From assembly GCA_020216805.1 (NCBI GenBank), contig JAIWNN010000003.1:1-18159 (forward strand): a DNA stretch of 18,159 bases. Direction: 5' to 3'. The position numbers and the translations under genes are program-made. Positions within the stretch are counted from its first letter, which is position 1; each line of letters starts with the position of its first letter. This stretch comes from Desulfarculus sp. GTDB taxonomy: Bacteria > Desulfobacterota > Desulfarculia > Desulfarculales > Desulfarculaceae. Below the pieces are notes generated by a model. It saw only the letters and a program-made list of their open reading frames with translations. It was not told the DNA's origin and made no database searches. Below are positions 12,535 to 18,159 of the stretch, piece after piece.

Positions 12535-14424
12535 CTAAGCCGGCGGCCGCCCCTGACGTGCCAGGTGCAGGGAAAGCACCATCAGGGCGGCTGGGGTGAC
12601 GCCGCTGATGCGTCCGGCCTGGCCCAGGCTGGTCGGACGGACCCGGTTCAGCTTTTCCTGTACCTCCCGACTCAATCCCGGCAGGCCGGAGAACGAAAAC
12701 TCCGGCGGGATGCGGGTGGCCTCCAGGGTTCGAAAACGGGCCACCTGCTCCCGCTCGCGCTGTTCATAACCGGCGTAGCGGGCCCGAATCTCCAGTTGCT
12801 CCACCACCGCCGCCGGCAGCCGGTCCAGCCCCTCCAAAGCCGGGTCCAGGCCAACCAGGGCTTTAAGGTCCAAACCCGGCCGGCGCAGCAACTCGGAGGC
12901 CCTTTGCGGGCCGCGCAGGGGCGCCAGCCCCAACTCGACCAGGCGCTGGTTCAGCCCGGGAGTGGGGTTGAGTCTGACCCCCTCCAGGCGCTCCCAGGCC
13001 CGGTCCATGGCCGCGCGCTTGGCGCAAAACACCCGCCAGCGCTGGTCGTCCACCAGGCCCAGCTCGCGGCCGATGGGGGTCAGGCGCAGATCGGCGTTGT
13101 CCTCGCGCAGGGTCAGACGGAACTCGGCCCGGCTGGTGAACATGCGGTAGGGTTCGGCGGTGCCCTTGGTCACCAGGTCGTCGATCAGCACCCCGATATA
13201 GGCCCGTCCGCGATCCAGGATCAAGGGCTCCCGGCCTTGGCTGGCCAGGGCGGCGTTGATCCCGGCCATTAGCCCCTGGGCCGCCGCCTCCTCGTAGCCG
13301 CTGGTGCCGTTGACCTGGCCGGCCAGGTAGAGCCCGGCCAGACGCTTGGATTGCAGATCCGGCGTCAGGTCCTGGGGGTCGCTCATGTCGTATTCGATGG
13401 CGTAGCCGGGGCGTACCAGATGGGCCCGCTGGCAGCCCGGCAGGCTGCGCACCAGCTCGACCTGGGCCGCCAGGGGCAGGCTGGTGGGGATGCCGTTGGG
13501 GTAGATGAGCTGATTGTTCAGCCCCTGGGGCTCCAGGAAAACCTGGTGGCTCTCCCGCTCCGGGAAGCGCACCACCTTGTCCTCGATGGAGGGACAGTAG
13601 CGCGCGCCCACCCCGGTGATGACCCCGGCGTACATCGGCGCCTGATCCAGGTTGGCCCGGATCACGGCGTGGCTCCGGGCGGTGGTGCGGGTGATCCAGC
13701 AGCCCACCTGGGGCAAGGACGGCGCGTCGCTCAGGAAACTGAACAGGCGGGGGGCCGGGTCGCCTAGTTGCAGGGGCAGACCCTCCAGGTCCAGGCTGCG
13801 GCGGTCCAAACGGGGGCAGGTGCCGGTCTTGAGCCGACGCAGGCTGAAGCCCAGGGCCTGGAGCTGCTGCGAGAGGGCGTTGCTGGGCGGGTCGCCCAGG
13901 CGGCCGGCCGGCCGCTGGCGCAGGCCCACGTGCACCACCCCGCGCAGGAAGGTGCCGGCGGTGATGACCACGGTTTGAGAGCGGATCGCATGGCCCAGAT
14001 GAGTGATCACGCCGGCCACGCGGCCATGGTCGATCAGCAGTTCGTTGGCCTCGGCCTCCAACAGCCACAGCCCGGGCTGCTCCATCAGCACCCGGCGCAT
14101 GCGGCGGGGATAGAGGTCCATGTCCACCTGGGCCCGGCTGGACCAGACCGCCGGTCCCTTGCCTTGGTTCAGCAGCCGGAACTGGATGCCGGCCGCGTCG
14201 GTGTTGCGGGCCATCTCCCCGCCCAGGGCGTCGATCTCGCGCACCAGGTGGCCCTTGGCCAGGCCGCCCACCGCCGGGTTGCAGGAGAGCGCGGCGATGT
14301 GCTCCAGGTTCAGGGTGACGAGCAGGGTGGGAGCGCCCAGGCGGGCGGCGGCCAGGGCCGCCTCGCAGCCGGCATGGCCGGCCCCCACCACGATCACCGC
14401 GAAGCTGTCCGGTGGCGGGTTCAA
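12535..14424 (-). CDS. mnmG: tRNA uridine-5-carboxymethylaminomethyl modification enzyme MnmG (GidA), 629 aa
   Basis: With MnmE it installs the cmnm5 group on U34 of certain tRNAs. The FAD site is VIVVGAGHAGCEAALAAA (G14, G16, G19). Other family motifs are CNPAVGGLAKGHLVREID, RNTDAAGIQFRLLNQGKGP, RPGYAIEYDMSDPQDL, LAGQVNGTSGYEEAAAQGL and the C-terminal GRISGVTPAALMVL. The length is normal for the family. No ATG lies before the FAD motif. The TTG at 14424 overlaps the flavin reductase stop as TTGA and gives the expected N-terminus, so I choose it. The frame can be extended to 14514, but that part overlaps the upstream gene. mnmE and rsmG are not adjacent. Confidence 0.95.
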   Translation of the reverse strand: MNPPPDSFAVIVVGAGHAGCEAALAAARLGAPTLLVTLNLEHIAALSCNPAVGGLAKGHLVREIDALGGEMARNTDAAGIQFRLLNQGKGPAVWSSRAQVDMDLYPRRMRRVLMEQPGLWLLEAEANELLIDHGRVAGVITHLGHAIRSQTVVITAGTFLRGVVHVGLRQRPAGRLGDPPSNALSQQLQALGFSLRRLKTGTCPRLDRRSLDLEGLPLQLGDPAPRLFSFLSDAPSLPQVGCWITRTTARSHAVIRANLDQAPMYAGVITGVGARYCPSIEDKVVRFPERESHQVFLEPQGLNNQLIYPNGIPTSLPLAAQVELVRSLPGCQRAHLVRPGYAIEYDMSDPQDLTPDLQSKRLAGLYLAGQVNGTSGYEEAAAQGLMAGINAALASQGREPLILDRGRAYIGVLIDDLVTKGTAEPYRMFTSRAEFRLTLREDNADLRLTPIGRELGLVDDQRWRVFCAKRAAMDRAWERLEGVRLNPTPGLNQRLVELGLAPLRGPQRASELLRRPGLDLKALVGLDPALEGLDRLPAAVVEQLEIRARYAGYEQREREQVARFRTLEATRIPPEFSFSGLPGLSREVQEKLNRVRPTSLGQAGRISGVTPAALMVLSLHLARQGRPPA

Positions 14425-14909
14425 CTCAGGCCCAGGTAGGGGTGGCCGCTGACGGCCGCCGATAGAGTCTGGCCGGGGCGTTGACCGGCCGCGCCCACCA
14501 CCTCGCCCAGGCAAAGCCGGTGGTCGCCGGGTTGACTCACCTCGCGGACTCGGCAGACAACCGCCCCCAGGCCCCCGGCCAGCACCGGCAAGCCCAGGGG
14601 GCCGGTGATCAGCTCCACCCCGGAGAAGCGCTGGTCCGCCGGACGGGCCAGGCTGGCCAGGAGGGCGCGGTCGACGGCGGGCAGCAGGTTGAGGGCCAAG
14701 CCCGCGCCCGGGACCAGGGCCGGGGCCAGAGAGCGGTTGTGGCGCACCGCCACCAGGATCAGGGGCGGTTCGCCCGAGACCTGGCTGACCCAGGAGACCA
14801 AGAGGCCCTGGGGCGCGGCCGGGGAGCCCACGGTGAGGAAATACAGGCCATAGCTCAGGCGACCCAGGACCTGGCGGATGGGGTCGTCGATCGGGTTTGG
14901 CGACGGCAT
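14421..14909 (-). CDS. Flavin reductase-like FMN-binding protein, 162 aa
   Basis: This is a small split-barrel protein of the flavin reductase domain family, which binds FMN and reduces it or passes electrons. The evidence is the N-terminal pattern VLGRLSYGLYFLTVGSPA and GLLVSWVSQVSGEPPLILVAV, followed by RHNRSLAPALV and LALNLL, and VEVxTGPLGLPVL-like and VCRVREV strands. The ATG at 14909 follows AAGGAGG at nine bases. An upstream ATG at 14996 would add a low-complexity Ala/Gly tail and is rejected. Its stop overlaps the mnmG TTG, so the two are coupled. The real partner (rubredoxin, rubrerythrin or a monooxygenase) is not visible. Confidence 0.82.
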   Translation of the reverse strand: MPSPNPIDDPIRQVLGRLSYGLYFLTVGSPAAPQGLLVSWVSQVSGEPPLILVAVRHNRSLAPALVPGAGLALNLLPAVDRALLASLARPADQRFSGVELITGPLGLPVLAGGLGAVVCRVREVSQPGDHRLCLGEVVGAAGQRPGQTLSAAVSGHPYLGLS

Positions 14910-15003
14910 TGGCTCACCCCTCCTTGCATCATCGCCGGTGCGAGGGCGCGCCCCGGCGGCGCCGGCAAGGCTAACACCTCCGGCCGCGCCGGGCAAGCCA
15001 GGC

Positions 15004-15810
15004 TCAGGGCGCCGCGGCCTTGGCCGGAAAAAGCCCCAGCGCTCCGCGCAGGCGCAGCCAGGTCAGACCCACATACTCATAGGACGCGGCCTCGCTGCCG
15101 GCCAGGGCGGCGGCGGTGGGCATCACCAGCTCGTAGTTCCATTCCAGCTTCCGGGCCTGGAAGTCCGCCGGGGCCGGCTGAGGATGGGCGCCATGGGCCC
15201 GGAACATGATCAACGCGCGCGGCAGGTGGGCGGCCGAGGTGACCAGGGCGAAGGGTTCGCGCCCCAGGCGCGCGGCCAGGATCCGGGCCTGGTCCTCGGT
15301 GTCCCAGGAGGCGGTCTCCAGGACCAGGGCCTCCTCCGGCGCGCCCAGATCCCGCGCCAGCGCCGCCATGGCCTCCGCCTCGGGCTGGCCGGGCGGGTAG
15401 GCGCCGCCGGAGAGGATCAGGGTGGAGCCGGGCAGGGCCCGCCACAGGCGCAGGCCCTCCAGCAGGCGCTTCAGGGTGTGCCGGCCCAGACGGTCGCCGG
15501 GGGTCAGATCGCCGGGGTTCACACCGCCGGCCAGGACCACCACCCACCGCACCCCCAAGGCGGCCAGACGGGCCGGGTCGGCGTAGTCGCCGGCCTGGGC
15601 CTCCAGGGAGGCCACCAACCAATGGCTTACCAGGGGGCTGGCCAGGAGAAAAAGCAGCAAGCCGGCCAGGGCCAGCAACCAGCCCCCGGAACGGCTGCGG
15701 GGCCGCAGCCAGCGCAGGAGCCCCCCGGCCAGTCCCAGGCCCAGGATCAGGCCCACCGGAAACACCAACCGGCTGACGAGCTTCTTGGCGACGAACCACA
15801 ATCCATCCAA
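15004..15810 (-). CDS. ElyC/SanA/YdcF-family (DUF218) membrane protein, 268 aa
   Basis: Two hydrophobic segments (about 12-34 and 43-63) anchor the protein in the inner membrane. The DUF218 domain follows from about 88. Its marks are VRWVVVLAGGVNPGD, STLILSGGAYPPGQPEAEAM, VLETASWDTEDQARIL and FALVTSAAHLPRALIMF. In Escherichia coli, ElyC affects peptidoglycan and undecaprenyl-phosphate lipid carrier metabolism; that is family knowledge, not proof for this gene. The start at 15810 follows GGAGGGG about nine bases upstream. It is separated by 112 bp from the CheY-TPR gene. Confidence 0.87.
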   Translation of the reverse strand: MDGLWFVAKKLVSRLVFPVGLILGLGLAGGLLRWLRPRSRSGGWLLALAGLLLFLLASPLVSHWLVASLEAQAGDYADPARLAALGVRWVVVLAGGVNPGDLTPGDRLGRHTLKRLLEGLRLWRALPGSTLILSGGAYPPGQPEAEAMAALARDLGAPEEALVLETASWDTEDQARILAARLGREPFALVTSAAHLPRALIMFRAHGAHPQPAPADFQARKLEWNYELVMPTAAALAGSEAASYEYVGLTWLRLRGALGLFPAKAAAP

Positions 15811-15922
15811 CGGCGCCCCTCCAGATCCGGGAAGGCGGGCGATGATCCTGGGCGATCAATCCAGGGTCGACAAGCGCAGCGCGGAAGCTGGCCAACGCGC
15901 GCGGCGCCTGAATCGCGGCAGC

Positions 15923-17083
15923 CTAGCCGGCGGTCAGGGTGGCCATCAATTCGCGCGCCTCCTCGAAGTCCGGTTTGAGCTTGAGGGACCGGTGCAAGCC
16001 GGCAAGGGCCGCCTTGCGGTCGCCGGCATCAAGGTAGGCCCGGGCCAGATTGAAATGCAACACCTCGTTGTCTGGGGCAATGGACAAGGCGCGACGGTAG
16101 TTCTCCACCGCCTCCCGAAACTTGCCCTGCTTGCGGAAGGCGATGCCCAGGCGGTTGAACAGGTGGAGGTCCTGGGGATTGACCTCCAAGGCCTGGCGGA
16201 AGGCGTCCTCGGCCTCGTCGTTGAGGCCCATGGCCAGCATGGCCTCGCCCACCCGGCGGGCCACTTCAGAAGATTGTTCCCGGGCCACTTTCATCACGCT
16301 CTTCAAGACCTTGACCGCCTCGTCGTTCTGACCGTTGGCCATCAGGGCCTGGGCGAGTTGGAAATGGCGCTCCACGTTCTTGGGGCTGATGGCGGTGGCC
16401 TGCCTGAGGTGCCGGGCGGCCTCGTCCTTGCGATCCAGGCGCTGGTAGAGCCGGGCCAGGGCCTCATGGGCGCGCAAGAACTTGGGCTGGATCTTGACGG
16501 CGCCCTGATAGCACTCCAGGGCTCGCTTGTGCTCGTCCTGGGCCTCGAAGACCTGGCCCAGCGCCAGGAGGGTGCGGGGACTCTTGGGGTTGATCTTCAG
16601 CGCCTCCTGGTATTCGGCCAGGGCCTGATCCAAATTTCCGGCCCGCATATGGGCCTGGCCCAGGTCCAGGTGGGTGTCGATGGGCGAGAGCGAGCGTCGC
16701 TTTTCCAGGGCCTCGTTGATCTTTTCCTCGAGAGTGCTCAGGGTGAAGGGCTTGAGTAGGTAGGCGTCCACCTCGTACTCGCCAGCCTCGGCCACGACGG
16801 CCTCGTTCATTTCGCCGGTGATCATGATGAAGGGCATGCCGCGCAACTGCTCGTCATCACGTAGGAACTTCAGGACTTCCACCCCGTTCAGACGTGGCAT
16901 CCGCCAATCGCTGAGCACCATGTCCACGTCCTGATAGCGCAGCTTCTCTATGGCTGAATCGCCGTCGTCCGCCTCCAGGAAGTTTTGGTAGCCGATCCGC
17001 CGCAACATCTCCTTGATGGTCCAGCGCATGCGCTGCTGATCATCGACGATCAAAATGTTCAGGCTCTTGTCCGGCATTGGCAT
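15923..17083 (-). CDS. Response regulator with CheY receiver and C-terminal TPR array, 386 aa
   Basis: Residues 8-125 form an intact receiver. The acidic pair is D14-D15 (LIVDDQQRMRW), the phospho-acceptor is D59 (VLSDWRMPRLNG), T89 is in FIMITGE and K111 in LLKPF. From about 137 to the end are roughly seven TPR units, for example LDLGQAHMRAGNLDQALAEY, LALGQVFEAQDEHKRALECY and NRLGIAFRKQGKFREAVENY. There is no DNA-binding or enzymatic output domain, so phosphorylation probably controls a protein interaction. The start is ATG at 17083 with AAGGG upstream; an ATG at 17077 is also possible. No kinase lies next to it. The receiver keeps every residue that the ANTAR regulator at 3839-4459 has lost. 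Confidence 0.93.
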   Translation of the reverse strand: MPMPDKSLNILIVDDQQRMRWTIKEMLRRIGYQNFLEADDGDSAIEKLRYQDVDMVLSDWRMPRLNGVEVLKFLRDDEQLRGMPFIMITGEMNEAVVAEAGEYEVDAYLLKPFTLSTLEEKINEALEKRRSLSPIDTHLDLGQAHMRAGNLDQALAEYQEALKINPKSPRTLLALGQVFEAQDEHKRALECYQGAVKIQPKFLRAHEALARLYQRLDRKDEAARHLRQATAISPKNVERHFQLAQALMANGQNDEAVKVLKSVMKVAREQSSEVARRVGEAMLAMGLNDEAEDAFRQALEVNPQDLHLFNRLGIAFRKQGKFREAVENYRRALSIAPDNEVLHFNLARAYLDAGDRKAALAGLHRSLKLKPDFEEARELMATLTAG

Positions 17084-17143
17084 CGTTCGCGCGCCCTTCC
17101 GGCAATCAAGCCCGCCGACCGCGGACGATCGCCCCATGTTGAT

Positions 17144-17172
17144 AGCGTAACAAAACCATCCCGCCCTGTCGA
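17144..17172 (-). promoter_or_regulatory. Candidate promoter for the CheY-TPR gene
   Basis: On the minus strand, TCGACA (17172-17167, five of six) and TACGCT (17149-17144, three of six) are 17 bases apart, about 60 bases before the ATG at 17083. The -10 match is weak. Confidence 0.35.
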
Positions 17173-17291
17173 TTCAGTGGCGACGCCTGGCCAAGCATTC
17201 CTGGACCGGGGGTTGGTTGTGGCTCTATCATAATGCAAGAGGGGGCGAGCCCCGCAGGAAGACCCTGGCCCAAGTTAACCGGGAGGCGATC

Positions 17292-17918
17292 ATGAACGTC
17301 AAGGTTCAAGTCATTTTCTACAGCATGTTCGGCCATATCCACAAGATGGCCGTGGCGGTGGCAGAAGGTGTCGACCAGGTGGACGGGGCGATCCCGGAGT
17401 TGTATCAGGTGGCGGAGCTGGTGCCCGAGGCGGCCTTGGAGCGCACCGGCGCCAAAGCCCTGCGCCAGGCCTTCGCCGGGGTGCCGCTGGCCGATCCCAG
17501 CCGGTTGCCGGAGGCCGACGCGGTGATCTTTGGCACCCCTACCCGCTTTGGCATGATGTGCGCCCAGATGCGCAACTTCCTGGACCAGACCGGCGCGATC
17601 TGGGCTTCGGGGGGCCTGATCGGCAAGGTGGGCAGCGTCTTCACCTCCACCGCCACCCAGCACGGCGGTCAGGAGACCACCCTGGTCAGTTTCCACACCA
17701 CCCTGCTCCACCACGGCATGATCGTGGTGGGGGTGCCCTTCAGCAATCCCTTGCTCAGCGCCCAGGGCGAGATGACCGGCGGCACGCCCTATGGCGCCAG
17801 CACTATCGCCGGCGCCGACGGTTCGCGTCAACCGACCTCGGCGGAACTGGACCTGGCCCGGATTCAGGGACGGCGGGTGGCGGAGATTGCCCTGGCCTTG
17901 AAGCGTGGGCAGGCTTGA
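17292..17918 (+). CDS. wrbA: NAD(P)H:quinone oxidoreductase, WrbA-type flavodoxin-like, 208 aa
   Basis: It reduces quinones by two electrons using FMN and protects against redox stress. The N-terminal FMN loop is [19 protein letters not shown]. The WrbA hallmark segment [20 protein letters not shown] is followed by [34 protein letters not shown] and [20 protein letters not shown]. The ATG at 17292 follows GGGAGG (17281-17286). The length is standard (about 200 aa). It is divergent from the CheY-TPR gene, with a 208-bp intergenic region, and ends at a strong terminator, so it is probably monocistronic. Confidence 0.95.
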   Translation: MNVKVQVIFYSMFGHIHKMAVAVAEGVDQVDGAIPELYQVAELVPEAALERTGAKALRQAFAGVPLADPSRLPEADAVIFGTPTRFGMMCAQMRNFLDQTGAIWASGGLIGKVGSVFTSTATQHGGQETTLVSFHTTLLHHGMIVVGVPFSNPLLSAQGEMTGGTPYGASTIAGADGSRQPTSAELDLARIQGRRVAEIALALKRGQA

Positions 17919-17945
17919 AACCTGTCGCCAGGGGCGCCAAAGGAG

Positions 17946-17974
17946 AGGGCCGGGGTCGCAAGACCCCGGCCCTT
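17946..17974. terminator. Bidirectional terminator between wrbA and the outer-membrane protein gene
   Basis: AGGGCCGGGGTC (17946-17957) pairs perfectly with GACCCCGGCCCT (17962-17973) around a GCAA (GNRA) tetraloop. It lies between two convergent genes, 28 bases after the wrbA stop. The downstream T content is low in both directions. Confidence 0.8.
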
Positions 17975-17998
17975 CCTGGGTGATTTTAGGCTAGGCGA

Positions 17999-18159
17999 CT
18001 AGAACACGAAGCGGAACTGGAGGCCCAGCATCCACTCGTTGCCCTGGTCGGAGTTGGTGACGACCGAGTCGCCGTAGTTGAAGTAGTTGAACTCGGGGTG
18101 AATCGAGAAGTTCTTGGTGACGGTGTAGGGGAAGGCCACGAACATGCCCTGACGGGTGT
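17999..18159 (-). CDS. C-terminal end of an outer-membrane beta-barrel protein (partial)
   Basis: The last 52 codons before the TAG (18001-17999) are visible; the gene continues beyond the right edge. They encode alternating aromatic/polar strands: MFVAFPYTVTKNFSIHPEFN, NYFNYGDS and the final EWMLGLQFRFVF. A C-terminal Phe with alternating hydrophobic residues is the usual recognition signal for the BAM outer-membrane insertion machinery. This identifies a barrel protein and a Gram-negative host, but not the exact family. Confidence 0.8.
   Translation of the reverse strand, partial: TRQGMFVAFPYTVTKNFSIHPEFNYFNYGDSVVTNSDQGNEWMLGLQFRFVF

Noticed and set aside
1..18159. tRNA, rRNA, CRISPR array or insertion sequence
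   Set aside because: I looked for such structures on both strands and saw no regular spaced repeats, transposase-like protein or RNA-gene signature.

Overview
The window is very GC-rich DNA with high G or C at third codon positions. It carries mostly housekeeping genes plus one compact accessory cluster. Gene content (3-hydroxybutyryl-CoA dehydrogenase, LDH-like malate dehydrogenase, WrbA, CheY-TPR protein, HisKA_2/ANTAR pair, radical SAM/SPASM protein) suggests an anaerobic or facultative Gram-negative of the Desulfobacterota ('Deltaproteobacteria') type. An outer-membrane beta-barrel C-terminus at the right edge supports a Gram-negative. The lineage is inferred from protein style, not proven.

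Layout. 1-87: 5' end of a minus-strand gene. 88-803: gene-poor DNA with small repeats. 804-1130 (+) and 1204-1536 (-): two convergent GTG-start genes for small unknown proteins. 1699-3842 (+): the most interesting locus. It has an AT-rich inverted repeat, a good sigma70-type promoter and a 20-codon Cys/Lys/Arg-rich peptide gene ending CKCKSSC. A 16-bp CTAG palindrome and a strong intrinsic terminator follow. Then come an 8-Cys protein, a radical SAM enzyme with a PqqD-like N-terminus and a canonical SPASM domain, and a cupin ending in six histidines. 3839-5129 (-): a soluble HisKA_2 kinase and an ANTAR RNA-binding regulator whose receiver domain has lost its conserved residues; it converges on the cupin gene with a shared CTAG stop.

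From 5240 on the genes are mostly core. They are a NifU-C-domain Fe-S scaffold and purC (-), mdh (+), then a long minus-strand run read right to left: CheY-TPR, ElyC/YdcF-like, flavin reductase-like, mnmG, CDP-alcohol phosphatidyltransferase, TPR protein, hbd, hisH, hisF and a left-handed beta-helix protein. wrbA (+) and the 3' end of an outer-membrane protein gene (-) close the window, separated by a strong bidirectional terminator.

How it works together. The 1848-3842 cluster looks like a RiPP (ribosomally made, post-translationally modified peptide) operon: a tiny precursor, a terminator that would let the precursor be transcribed in excess, then maturase and accessory genes. A competing reading is that the 20-codon ORF is a cysteine-sensing attenuator leader, because an alternative RNA pairing that would break the terminator can be drawn. 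Both are recorded as testable hypotheses.
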